This document shows positions 38,881 through 58,179 of a DNA stretch of 64,000 nucleotides, piece by piece. Below the pieces are notes generated by a model that searched no databases, was not told the DNA's origin, and saw nothing but the letters and a program-made list of their open reading frames with translations. How positions within the stretch are numbered: position 1 is the first letter of the stretch; every line of letters starts with the position of its first letter. The translations under genes and the position numbers were made by a program. Source of the DNA: Lineus longissimus (lineage: Eukaryota > Nemertea > Pilidiophora > Heteronemertea > Lineidae); NCBI RefSeq assembly GCF_910592395.1, contig NC_088313.1, forward strand, positions 1,428,501 through 1,492,500. Direction: 5' to 3'.

Positions 38881-38946
38881 ATGGCGATCTGAAGCTTGTG
38901 TGAAATAAAAATGTCGGTCTAATTCACACAAGGTTCATATCGCCAT
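38881..38946. ncRNA. Candidate microRNA-like hairpin (66 nt)
   Basis: The arms 38881-38904 and 38923-38946 pair at 22 of 24 positions, with two internal mismatches (889/938 and 894/933) and an 18-base loop. Arm length, mismatch pattern and loop size are in the range of animal pre-miRNAs. Pairing stops at the base of the stem, which argues against a classical Drosha substrate. A small foldback transposon is the main alternative. I do not recognise either arm as a known miRNA, and the strand cannot be decided. Confidence 0.4.
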
Positions 38947-38998
38947 ATAGCCTGGCTATAAGAAGCGAAGAAAATCTCCAGCCTTACGTAAGAACCAC

Positions 38999-39069
38999 TG
39001 TGGTTTAACGGTTAGAATGCTGGACTTACGAGCTGGTGGTCACGGGTTCGACTCCCCGTGTATCCACAA
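38999..39069 (+). pseudogene. tRNA-like sequence with pol III boxes
   Basis: An A box (TGGTTTAACGG, 39001-39011) and B box (GGTTCGACTCC, 39045-39055) are present. TGTGGTT pairs with ATCCACA at six of seven positions. The D arm is truncated and the anticodon stem is weak (the loop could read TAC), so a working tRNA is unlikely. TTTT follows downstream. It is probably a tRNA-derived retroposon head or pseudogene. Confidence 0.55.
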
Positions 39070-41742
39070 CATTTTCTTCTCTTCATTTTTCTGTACTTTT
39101 TTATTCATTTGTGAAAAACACCAAGTTGAACATCTTAAATTGTATAGTGCCCGGGGTAAGACTTAATCGCTTTTATACGACACTCTCATCGCATTTAATA
39201 CAAACTTTCACACTCTACTAATCGCGTTCAAATTTTCCGTGTCGTTCAGAAGCGACTAAAACCTTTTGGAATAAAGCCCTGTCACGGTGCGTCGCTTCCT
39301 CCAGTAATAATCATATTAGTTTACGAGATGGAAATTTGCTCGTCCCATCACCCGCATTTCGTAAACGGATCGAGAGCAGACACCTTATTAAAGGCATCCC
39401 AAGCCTATTATTCGACGTATAGCCCCTGGCTCAAGATTCACTTGTCCCATCTTGGGGATCAGAGACAGAGCAGATACCAATAACAGGTTCGGCGGCGTAC
39501 CAACCTCTGCTACGATACTAATTCAAGCTCATAGGCTTCTAACCAAAATCGCGAAGTTTTCAAATGAGTATTGCGCAGTTTACTTGTTGATTACCTGGTC
39601 AGTTGAACGTGGCGTTTCCGGGCGTGGTCGGGACGCCTGAGAAATGATGTTCTGCGTGAAGGGAAACTTCTCTTGACGGGCAATATGATTTCCGACAGAA
39701 ATTTCACGTGGTCAAGGTTAAACTTTCCGAAAAGAACAGTGCGTTTTAATGGATAGGAATAGAAACTAGACAGTTTCCCTGTCCAGCATTGGCCGCCACA
39801 GGTGCCAAGTCGTGCTGTCATTTGCGTCAAAGTCCAAATTTCTATTGAGATTCTCATGATAAAGGAGATCGGTTAAACTAAGTCAACATGTCCATTCTTT
39901 ATTTAATAAGTCTATTCACGGTCCGAGTCCCCCTCAGGCAGAGTCCTAACACTATTTCGCCTTTAATGGCCTGCAGGCCACCACTGGCATAATATTTGCA
40001 GATTAGACCAAACTCGGTTTATTTTGCCGCGCTGATATTGGCCTTTTTCTCATTTTCACACAAAGACTTCAAAATGACCGAAAGTTTGATAAGAAAACAA
40101 GGGGTGGTTTTCTCAAAATTGCTCCGGAATTTGTTACAATAATTTGTAACAGATCTTCGGATTTTCTTGTTTGGAATCGTGTCCATGATGTTGTCTCGCC
40201 CGGGGGTCGGGCTTGTGTGTTTGGCACTGTGAGACGGGCTAACAAAATACGCCATGTTTAATAAAACGCGCCGACACAACAAAGTTAGGCTCAGGGTCAC
40301 AGGCGAAATTCTCCCTCTCCTTTTCCCAATAAAGAGTCAATTTGAGATATTGTGTTTTACTTCGATTTTCTTACACGAAGGAAATTGGATAATAGTTGAT
40401 CAATTGCTTGTGAAGATTACTACCGATGTATTAACAAAGGAGAAAATGCACACTTAATTTGATCTATTAAACGAGGTATGCCCGATAAAACACCGATTGC
40501 TACTGGCCAATCATTGTTTAATAAAACTGCCACGTAAGTGCGTGGAGAAATCTAGCGAAAATTTGGCTTAACCAGAACAAAATTCTACTCATTATGAAAT
40601 TACAATTTGAATATGAATTTACACAAATCTGACGACTGGAAATATGCCCGGTTAAAAGCCATCCTGTGGCAACATTCTGAGCAAAGCAAAAATTTGTACG
40701 TGCACGATAGGCCAAAGTTTGGCTGCACTTGGTGCCAACTAAATGGCCCAATAGGTACCCTTCATCTTACCCCGATAGGCCCGATCCCGCCTTTATAACA
40801 TATACAGTTCACATGTAGATGCTACATTTAATAATCAAGTAAGAGTCAAATCAAGCGTCTACATATTTATGGTTAAAGTCACCTGATTTAACAGAACTGA
40901 TGACAATCATCACTGTAACCAGCTTCTTAGTCGGGAGTAAGGTTAAACACAATTTTATGAGGCAAAACCTTTCTCCGTGACTGTTGGTGAGCATACATCC
41001 CCTATAACTCTCTCCTCAAGCCATGGCCCTGACCCCTCTTTGCTAGTCCAATTATCTATTTTGGTAAGGACTCGACTAACCTTTCCCTGGCGACATTCCT
41101 GTCCCTAATTGTCCAATTTCGACAAATTAAAAAAAAATCGCATCTTTAAAACGACATCGTTTTGCTTTCATTAAAAATGAGACGTCACGAAATGACACCT
41201 GCAAAACACGAAATGAATGGCCAACAATTTGAATTCAATTTTGGAATCAAACAGCAACATTGAGCAGAGATCTAAACAAAGTATTCAAATTACTGCGGTT
41301 TATCCCAATGTCTTCCGAAAACCACATCAAAGGGTAAACTATTTCAATGTTGTTTCGCTAAATCGAGGCAAATATATAAATTTGCTTTCAAGTCATTCAA
41401 GAGCATAGATCAATTAATTAAATTTGTTTGTAAACATGGTTTTATTTGTTTAGGTAATTGAAAGGTAACATAGTAGATGTTTTCAGTTGACTTGCCAATT
41501 CAAGAGTCTCACACCGCCGGCATTTACCGTTATTTACTTTCTAATTCCGTTAATTTTAAGCCCTGAAGGCATTTTGAGAAAAATGTCGATGCTTCTAGCG
41601 CCGCCCTACCAAGTTTATTGTACCCAGATTAAACTTTTTCGGGTGTCTCGTGAAGGTTAGTCATGATATTAAAGGCAACATGTAGTTACTGATCAGACTC
41701 CTATCTAAAGATATGCGGTTATCTTTTCAGGTTGTGTAACTA
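39070..41742. other. Intergenic, no gene supported
   Basis: Nothing recognisable lies between the tRNA-like sequence and the second TIR element. Confidence 0.45.
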
Positions 41743-42111
41743 ATAGCATCCCGCGAAGTTACTATTTATAGCTCACAAGGTCATTTGCATAAGATATTGA
41801 TGACGTTTTAGTCACGTGACAGTCGGACATCGACACTGATTTCTACGCATATGAGCTTATTTCAAAGTCAATTATCTTTGACCCTGCATTGTTTTTAGCA
41901 TGAATGATACCATAGAGTCAGAGAGAGAAATATTCAGAACAATTATGTAGTATTTCGAACACTCGGACATGTGCCAGATGGAATCTAACTGCCCTAATTA
42001 GAAAGCCTGAATCCATTACGAAACCGCATGTTTGTCCGACATTGCCTGTAATTCAGCGATGGGGAAATGGAGGGCAGCAGCTGCAGTGACGTCATCTTCG
42101 CGGAATGCTAT
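41743..42111 (-). mobile_element. 369-bp TIR element (MITE-like), copy 2, inverted
   Basis: This is the reverse-oriented copy of the element at 8635-9003, about 97% identical and without gaps. The octamer, E-box palindrome and TATAAATA are all conserved. It lies about 4.3 kb downstream of the stop of NK1 gene B; copy 1 lies about 6.2 kb downstream of gene A. Confidence 0.85.
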
Positions 42112-43088
42112 TGGAGAACACCCCGACAAAAAGTAATCCGTGGAAACACAAGTGTAGCATAAACAAGAGCTTGGTCCGGGAGTGCAGATGCATAATATTT
42201 AAATAAATGCATATAAATTTCAATCAGCGTGATACCATTTGTATCCTCTGATCTCACTTGATCACTAAATTCTGCCAATGGGTCGACCGCAAATGCCTTG
42301 CATTAAAGGTTCATAATGAAAAAGTAATTAGAATTCTAAAATATCCTCGTGGCCATATGGGCATCTTTATACGATATCCACATCATCAGATCATTAGGGT
42401 TGATTGATTTCATCCCATAATCACTATCAAATGCATGGATCAACTTCTCCCCCATACATCATAACGCCCTTCCGTTCCGCACTGTCCTGGTAAGTGTACC
42501 TTAAACCCTTTCTTATGAGGTCAGTTTTTGGATCGGTCAGTGATATGATTGCAAGCAAGCTGTAAGGGTACCGATGGCGAGCTACCTGGTTCTGACGTTT
42601 CAGTAATAGGGCCAAATAAAACGCAAACAGTCTCACTCATAGTCACATGTATTTTCTTGTCGCGGCATGCATGGAGTTGGCTGTATGCGCGCGCATACAC
42701 AACGAGAGAGAACTTCACAAGAGCAGATCGTGAAAATCACAAGAATATCGAGGTATTAGTCTTGTTCCAGTATATGACACATGAGACTGACTTGGACATG
42801 TTGGAAGAGAGCGCACACGTACAAAGGAGCGTCACGTCGATTTCAACTGCACTTTTAGTTAGAGCTACATGTAGTAAGGACAAGTTTCACATCGATCCAT
42901 TGTGCGCCAACTACATGAGACTCCTGCAGGCGTTCGATCTGCCCTTGATCGTGTCTAACATCTAACACCGCTTAATTCGCCCAGGATTTGTTTTTAATGA
43001 ATCCTATTATAGCGAGATTATCGTAATTGATTCTACGCGGCGTTGTCTTCATTGAGGTCGCCATAATGAGAACGGGGAAGTGAACCAG

Positions 43089-43985
43089 TGATGGAGTCTG
43101 TTCGACAATGGAACAGAATGTGGCGCGGTGACAGTCAGGGTAGTTCAAGAGAACGAGAAGAGAGCCGGTGATCGAGTCTGCTCAACTGGCGAGGTGACAG
43201 TCAGGGTAGTTCAAGAGAACGAGAAGAGAGCCGGTGATGGAGTCTGCTCAACTGGCGTGGTGACAGTCAGGGTAGTTCAGGAGAACGGGAAGAGAGCCGG
43301 TGATGGAGTCTGCTCAACTGGCGAGGTGACAGTCAGGGTAGTTCAAGAGAACGAGAAGAGAGCCGGTGATGGAGTCTGCTCAACTGGCGTGGTGACAGTC
43401 AGGGCAGTTCAGGAGAACGGGAAGAGAGCCGGTGATGGAGTCTGCTCAACTGGCGTGGTGACAGTCAGGGTAGTTCAAGAGAACGGAAAGAGAGCCGGTG
43501 ATGGAGTCTGCTCAACTGGCGTGGTGACAGTCAGGGTAGTTCAAGAGAACGAGAAGAGAGCCGGTGATGGAGTCTGCTCAACTGGCGTGGTGGCAGTCAG
43601 GGCAGTTCAAGAGATCGGGAAGAGAGCCGGTGATGGAGTCTGCTCAACTGGCGTGGTGGCAGTCAGGGCAGCTAAAAAGAACGAGAAGAGAGCCGGTGAT
43701 GGAGTCTGCTCAGCTGGCGTGGTGACAGTCAGGGTAGTTCAAGAGAACGGGAAGAGAGCCGGTGATGGAGTCTGCTCAACTGGCGAGGTGACAGTCAGGG
43801 TAGTTCAAGAGAACGGGAAGAGAGCCGGTGATGGAGTCTGCTCAACTGGTGAGGTGACAGTCAGGGTAGTTCAAGAGAACGGGAAGAGAGCCGGTGATGG
43901 AGTCTGCTCAACTGGCGAGGTGACAGTCAGGGTAGTTCAAGAGAACGGGAAGAGAGCCGGTGATGGAGTCTGCTCAACTGGCGTG
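43089..43985 (+). repeat. 66-bp minisatellite, 13 full units
   Basis: There are thirteen 66-bp units starting GTGACAGTCAGGGTAGTTCA, preceded by a degenerate partial unit (43089-43127). Because 66 is a multiple of three, the plus frame stays open for 313 codons, with 22-residue units (VTVRVVQEN-KRAGDGVCSTG). There is no ATG at the frame's beginning (it opens with GTG) and no supporting exon, so I treat it as a satellite rather than a gene. A GAG/GTG variant at the unit ends alternates in blocks, which shows higher-order duplication. Confidence 0.95.
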
Positions 43986-46438
43986 GAATCATCTACATCA
44001 TCATCATCACTACCGGTATCGGCATATTTGGCTTCGAGACCCAGCCTCACCAGAGATTGGCACCACTGATGCTCTCTGTTGGCCCAGACACAGGCCTATG
44101 CCTCATCATAATCGGTCATAATCGCACAGAGTGTCTCTGAGATACTGACGCGATCGTCTCTATAGGACCATAAACCTGAATTCATTACCATTCAAAATTG
44201 ACCGAAAAAAACTTTCAGGGGTGAAATCCTACGTTACCGTACTACAATGTACACCGGCTCTCTGCAGCCAAACCCTGTCAACGAATTTCTCATGTGCTTG
44301 AGATTAAGAACAAAGGGCACCTGGTCCAAGAGAGTTTTTATGGAAAAAGTCCTTCAAGCTAATTAGGGGAGTATCTTCCCTAAGATGAGGCGCGTGTTCC
44401 TTTGAATACACCAAGAGTTCACCCTTTCATTTATTTTCAAGTGTCGTGGTTTGAATTAATTAAGCCCTTGTTTAGGACCGATCACAACGTCCTCTCGGCA
44501 CGTCCGCGTGAGATTAAGCAACCAGCTCCTTGACACCCTGCACCTGTGACCACGAATCCCCTATTAAACTTTAATCAATTCAATAAATTTAGCTACTCTT
44601 CGTGTAACCAATTCAATAGAATGAGCTACAGCCCTTATCATCGAAACAGAATCAGTTAAGGACCTATTTTTACCCCCTTTTCCCCCTCCGTGTTACCGCT
44701 GTCCTCTGTTTGCGCTCCGTTCAAAGCGGCTTGGTTTCATGTCAGATTGAGATAAGTTGGTTTACCCTTAGGTCCATAAAGATCCTTCGGACAATTGACT
44801 GGCCTGTATCACCTTATAATAATGGATTATTAATCCTAAATGATTCTGTGGGAAGTCTTCATCATCGTGAATTGTCACAAGGATTGGCAGTTTCGCCGGT
44901 AACTTGTTATCAAATAATTGCAACTTGTCATAGAATTCAATTGGGTTTGTCCGTGACTGCTGGGACAGGTCAGTTTTAGTGTTGGACACCTGTGTTGACC
45001 ATCCTAAAGATAACCGACGATAACGGTGAAAGCCACCGCCATTGCTCTTAAGGAACGGTGAATCATTCGTAAATTCGGCTCGATTGAAATTGAATCGACG
45101 ACGTCAAGAGAATTGATGACTTCATTGGCGCCGAAGCCAAAAACTTTTTCGAAAAAGGCCACTCAAACGTTAACATTACATGAAAACATACTTTATCAAA
45201 TAACTAAGCTATATCATTACGACAAATGGAGAAATGGATTTTGGGAAACGGATCTTGTAGAGTCCGCCGGGTTTTTTCATTGTTCCTAGGAATCCTAGCG
45301 ACCAAGACTCTGTCATTGGCACAGCTTCATGGCATAACAAGGGTACCATTCGGGCTGCAGTGGCCATAGTACAACTGAAATAAACAGATGGGGTCCCACG
45401 TTAGAAAACAAGGAAATAAACAAGTACCGTTTCAAAAATAACACACTTTAATTTATTAATCATAAATGCAATCATTTAATATTTACATCATTCTCTATAA
45501 GTAATCAGAGTATACATTTGCCAGTGTGTTGAGCACAATGATATTTGCTACGATACGCGCCCTTCTGCATCACTGAATTGAAACGTGTAGAATGCTTATC
45601 ATATACATGTATCTTCAATATCGGATACTGAGTACAATGTAGTTCAATGATTATGAATGTTTCAAGACATGTTTTACTCGCAAATATTATTGCATTTTGC
45701 AACACATTCATCAAATGTTTACTCTCCTTACCCTAATGAATCGTCATGAGGAAGTCTCTCAAATCAAAAAGACACCGATCGTTGTTAAATAATAATATGT
45801 ACAACACAAATGCATTCATTCGAGATCGAACTGTTTATGATACTAGAGATGTTTCGCAACTGTTCGAACAACGAAATACGTATTGCGAACGAAGAATTAC
45901 GAAGTTCGTACGAATTCAAACAGTGAAGAACGAGCGAAAGATCGATTTAAAAGTCGAGTGGTAAAGTCAGAGATTTCTGCAAACCACTAATGGAAGTTGA
46001 CGAATCGTGTCGCTAGCTGTATTTCTTTTTTCGTAAAGTCGCGAAACCTCTCTATCTAACCAGGATTCCTCGACCTTCTTCTCTGTACACGATGAGGTAT
46101 AAAGAAATCGATTTTGCGATAGATTAAAAAACATATGTCCCGGTATGTTAACGCTGATACGCCGTTAACGCCCATCATCCTCATTATTGTCATAAGAACA
46201 TGAAATATATAGAGAAATTCAGATGCTTGGATGGGGTCTGTACCACAATTGTTCTTATGATTACGGTCACCCTGATCAACTGCATTAGTACAGGGCATTT
46301 TGGACTTATAACTGATTCCATGGCTGGCGAATCCGAACTGAGTCAAAATCATCCCAAAAAACATGTGTATTTGCATCTCGAAGTTTACATCAATGACATG
46401 TAGAATTTAAAGTATTGCTTTCTTATGCTAACCAGACG
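43986..46438. other. 3' side of NK1 gene B
   Basis: This holds the presumed 3' UTR of gene B. The first clear AATAAA on the minus strand is at 45452-45457, about 980 bases past the stop. No other gene was seen. Confidence 0.4.
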
Positions 46439-53438
<7,000 letters not shown>

Positions 53439-53910
53439 CTTTTGCACTGTCAGACTCCATGCTACATGACATCTCGTCATCCTCTCTGTCCCCCGTATCC
53501 ATCCAAGGATGCCACACTGAACTGCCACATCGTTCAACCAGTGTGCTCCCAGTAAACTTCCCAGGGTCCAAAATATCAACCACAGAAAAAGATGTGATTT
53601 TTTGTCTATTTTGTTCGTCTTGTTGTACTTCTGGCGACGGCGGTGGGGAAATTCTATCCGTATTTACAGAATGTCCGGAGTTAGAATTTGAATTCGAATC
53701 TTTGAAGTCCGATAAATGCTCTTCACACTGGTTACAACTTTCACTATTTTCGTGATTTTGTGTCGCTGTCGTCCGATTATTGCTTGTGTCATTTTCCACA
53801 CTTTCTGTCGGTTTTGAGAAGTCCAGCGGAGACATTTTGCCTCTGTCTTCGTAGTCCGCGTTCTGCTCCATATTTTTTCGGCGGTAGTCCCTAAAAGTGC
53901 TTAGTGTCAT
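53439..53910 (-). CDS. Nkx1: NK1-class homeobox gene B, N-terminal exon (EH1-type repressor motif)
   Basis: This exon encodes the N-terminal part of gene B. At about residues 106-119 it has TSFSVVDILDPGKF, the same EH1/TN-type Groucho-interaction motif as gene A. Near residues 27-33 is SPLDFSK, which loosely resembles the PxDLS motif bound by the co-repressor CtBP (an inference). The middle is rich in Asn and Ser. The donor is AAAAG|GTATAA, with the last exon base at 53439, in phase 1; joining to 46998 keeps the frame open. The frame extends upstream of 53910 to a TAG but has no other ATG. A plausible acceptor (TACTTACAG) lies just upstream, so an additional 5' exon with the true start is possible. 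The exon is sure; the start is moderately sure. Confidence 0.88.
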
Positions 53911-54085
53911 GGGTGTGGTTGTCTCAAAACTGCTTATGTCCAAATTTCTTGCCACGGGTTCGGGTGTTGAAACTTTCTGTAAGTAGGGTCGATAACTCCT
54001 CTATGAGACACACTCTAACAATGGTGCTCTAACTTGTTCTGAGTGAAACGCAAGACTGAAAACTTTTGCTCCAACGAACAGATTT

Positions 54086-54345
54086 CTATGAGAACCGCAT
54101 GCGAGTCATGCGCACTGGCCTCCTGTCAGGCACTTGTACATGCCTAATGCCAATTCAATTTAATTGATATTATGGAGCTATTAATTTCATAGGGCGCCTC
54201 TAATTGGCCACAGCGCAACAACAGACCATCTCAAATGTTTCAACACTCTCGATTAGAGCTCCGAGTCGATTCCCGATATCTCGACGCTGATTGGCCGCGA
54301 GCGATGACGGCGAACAATGGATGTCAAGTTTGATTGGACGCTCAA
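54086..54345 (-). promoter_or_regulatory. Probable promoter / 5' leader of NK1 gene B with three CCAAT boxes
   Basis: Upstream of gene B on the minus strand there are three CCAAT motifs (ATTGG on the plus strand at 54203-54207, 54290-54294 and 54333-54337), two of them as GGCCAAT. The surroundings are CpG-richer than the neighbouring DNA. A possible 7-codon upstream ORF (ATG at 54109, stop at 54086) would lie in the leader if transcription starts at the CCAAT region. CCAAT clusters at 60-150 bp upstream of starts are typical of NF-Y-driven promoters. The transcription start is not visible. Confidence 0.5.
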
Positions 54346-55068
54346 GTGCGGCTCGATCTCTTCTCATTGTGTATGTTGATCGACCATCTGTGTCTGTCTA
54401 TCGCGGGGTATGATATCTCTCTCGTGATATCGCTTGAGTAGCGGAGCTAGCGGCACTAGTGAAGTCTTCAATGATCCAGAGTGTCACACGCATGGTTTAT
54501 GGGATTATGACAATTAATTAACTTTAAACTTGGAACGACAATGTCCCAATGCCCCCGATGGAGATGTTCTGTCCAAAAATTATCTTGTACTCTAGTTTCT
54601 CCGATCGAAGACCGGTCCAGAATATTCAATGCATAGCACATGGTCATTCAATGCAATTCAACAATAGAGCATTTTGTCTAATGGTCATGACGTCATGGTA
54701 TAGCGTGGCCATTTTCTATTTCACAGTTAATGAATAAGTCGTATGCGATATCGTACACTGATTTATCAACTTTTTACCGTTAGGTCAATGACCGTGAATT
54801 CATCCGATGTGTTATATTTAAAGTAACAACGGCTTGTTATCAGAAACCACGCCGCTGCACGTTGCATACCAAATATTCAGGGCATGAAAGATGCCAATAG
54901 ATACCCCAGTAGATATAGCTGTGGACTCAACAATTTTGGGTCGGATCTGTCGATCACTTTTCATTCGGAATGGATTGCATTTGGCTTAGATTGCTGTTAT
55001 TAGGCCGTAGAATTAAAAGAATTTAGAAAACATTGAATCCTAGGGAACACAAATGGGTTAGCGTCAGA

Positions 55069-55070
<2 letters not shown>

Positions 55071-55108
<38 letters not shown>

Positions 55109-55165
55109 CCGGATATTATAGTGCCTTGTACAAGCTAAGCATGCTCCAAGGCACTTTACAATTGA
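55071..55165 (-). mobile_element. Probable 3' tail of a LINE/SINE retroposon
   Basis: On the minus strand, a short hairpin (AGTGCCTTG with CAAGGCACT) is followed by TATAAT-like sequence and then about twelve ATT triplets. This resembles the conserved 3' end plus microsatellite tail of some non-LTR retroposons in marine animals (recalled from knowledge, not searched). The upstream body is not recognisable. Confidence 0.5.
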
Positions 55166-56513
55166 GTTAGAAGCAAATATTTGGATTTAAAACAGTTTGA
55201 TAGTGGTAAAACAGATTGATTACAAAATTGAGTCTCTAAAACATAGATATAAGGTTATAGAGTAAGGTTATATCGATGTTCAGAAGGCCAGATGCTAGTC
55301 GAGTAAACAATTGAAATACATATAGGGGCATGTTGACGCATCATTTTTTAAGTGTGTATTTAAGAGTCCTCCTTTGGATATCTTTCACAGACATGCTTCC
55401 CGAAATTGTTGGCTTGCATTGGAACTAACTTTTTCCCACTTGTCCGTCATTAAAGGCATTCAAGTGTGTTGGTCAACCATGACTATCTCCTTTGTCCCTC
55501 CACCATAAGGCCTTGTTTCCCCTTATGACATCACTATTTCGGACACTCAGCGCCCCATTTCTGGAAAGGTGCATAGCCCTGTTTTTTGTCCGTGAACTCG
55601 TCATCCTGTTGTTCGCCAGCCGAGGACGGTTCAGACCAGTGCAAGTAAATTACAGCAGTATCTTCATATCGCGGGGGCTTAATTCCGGGCGCATGTGTTC
55701 AATTAATGTACAAATTGCATCACCAAGAGGTGCAGATTCCGGCAGCTGTATCCATCAATCTTGAAAAGATCTTAAGAAATATAAACCACATTACAGCACA
55801 GATAATTACTCCACCTAATTATCACGCGACCTAATGGTAATTCATTAACTAAAACGGCATCAGTATTTCATATATTCAGCCCATTTCGTGTCTGTTGATT
55901 ATACTTTTTGCCTTCCAATTGGTTTTCAATTATGATAAAGGGACGCACCTGTAGCGTGTTGCGTAACGTTTCGCTCCCTGATCTCAGAACTAAGGAAATC
56001 GCCACCATTGGTAATTAAGTATTAATTAACCGTCCGGCTTCTGATCAGAAGCCGATAAGGTTTGATTGGCCAGCAAGCGTGTGATTGATAATTGAGTGCA
56101 TTTATGGCTAGCATTCAACAGGAAATTACATTACGGGCCTCGGAGTCATGGTTGAAGGGGCCTAACGGCCTAAAAGTTCGGTGTCCACGGTATATTTTCA
56201 GAATTTTTTCGAGTTTGGTTCGGTCTGATTCCAATCTCGAAAGCAGGTGTGCGCGCAACCCCCAGGCCTGATTGCAGTAAGAGTCTTGACTTGTGACACC
56301 AATAGCATATGATAAATATAGCAAGACAAAGTTTACTAGATACACGGTATCAAAACAATGTAAAGATTCTGATTAAGAATTTGAAAATGTACGTAAAGAG
56401 AGAAACGCCAGCCGTTCCACACACACACTTGGATGTCTTCTTTCCCGAACCAGAGGAAGTTTTGGTGAAGATATAGCTTGGGTATACATTCGATACTTCA
56501 TTTTTGCGTTGTT

Positions 56514-56540
56514 GGGGGAGGGGGGGGGGGGGGGGGGGGT
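56514..56540 (+). repeat. Poly-G run
   Basis: A run of about 25 G with one A near its start. Comparable C-runs occur near 34937, 50239 and 62553. Such runs are prone to sequencing length error. Confidence 0.9.
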
Positions 56541-58179
56541 GCACATTAACGTTCGGGGGGTAATTACGACAGTTCAATGCAAACAGGTGATGTTCACATT
56601 ATCAAACTTTGATTCACTTTGCTCTGGCACGACTGGTGTTCAACATGAAAGAACTGAAAAGCGGGGAATTTTAACACAAGTCCAAATAACGGTATCAACT
56701 TACAAGTTTCCACAAGATAAAATGTTTTAAACTTCAGTAATCGTCTGTTTTGTGCGATTTTCTGTGTCATTTCTATAGAGAGGGTGTGCCTTTGTTGGAG
56801 GATGGCTGCTCAAAACACCCCGCAACAATCGAATCACAAGAGAATGGTGTCTAGTCCTAACACCTGCGAAGGAAATGAGGACAAGATGCTTATGAGTGAC
56901 AGTCCGCATAATCTCAAGTACCTTTCGCATTTCTCAGAGCTTTTCTCAACGGAAAAGGAATCTATTTTTCTATAGCAAACCCGACTTGATCATCTCTGCG
57001 CGATATGACGCGAACTTGGAAGAATTCAATCACTAAATACTCGTCAACACTTCACGCTGTTCGCCGAATTAAGCTTTTTCATATCATAAAAGAACTTCGA
57101 ACAAGACAGGAGCGGCCTATCTACTCGCTACACGATATTAAATTCTCATACATCGTAAGTCAATTGAAATAAACTTCTCGAGTCATGCTTTCGGTGTTTT
57201 CAATAGAGGAGAATGCTTATAAAAGTCCCGCACGGCCGGCCCAATTACCCGCTGATCTTTACCACTTTTTTTCTGCTCAAAATGAAGAAGCATCATATCA
57301 TAGCCCCAAAAACATTTTGGCTTTGAAAATATTTCACTGAGAATTTTGAACTTATTAAAAAACTCAACTCTGAAAGAACATATTTCTAAGTCCAAATATT
57401 TTTTTCACTTCTGCTCAAATGGTGGGGTGGGGGGTGAAGGCAATATACAGAAAAGCTAGTTACATGAAGCTTTCAACTTCTTTACAGGATATTTGGCGAA
57501 AAATATCATTCACAAATCGAACAAATTAACTGCTTATTGTCGCACGGTGTTTACTTTTCATCGTCGCGAGTGTGACAAAGACACACCTGCAGTAAGTCAA
57601 CCATAGCGGATATAATGTATTCACACATCTTAAATACATTAGTAAGATTCTCACAAAGCCCACGATGTTTTCAAGTCAAAATTTTGAGTTGATACTGCTA
57701 TTAGAAAGATGGGTAGGCCTCATAATTCTAAGAATTTATTGTTCCTTGTCAGATATATTGTCTGCAGGTGCGAATCCGACCGATATGGACAAAGATTTAA
57801 AACAGTTTTTCAGAAAGGGATTTAATTAGATGTCCGGTGCTATGACGTCATTTGAATGGGCCAATTATACGACTTTTAGACGTTTCAAACCACAGCGTTA
57901 TTCAAAAGCTGAAAGAAATCGAACCATGCTATTAATAGATATGCGGAGATAACGGTGGATTGTGCCGTTTTAATACCGAACAAGCATGTTGGCGACCTGG
58001 TTCACTAGGCTTTGGCGGATGGATAACCCAGAAAATAATTTACTAAGTTTTGAAGCGACCTGTCTCCAAATCTCATGATCGCCAACATTTGACATTAAAA
58101 AGAAGTGTCTTGCCAATCCAAATAAGTTGAGCAGCCAGGTCAATATGCAACCCACATTCACATTCATACATCGTTATTT

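Noticed and set aside
43128-44069. 313-codon frame as a repetitive secreted or structural protein gene
   Set aside because: It has no ATG start, no splice or neighbouring exon support, and the frame follows from a 66-bp satellite unit.
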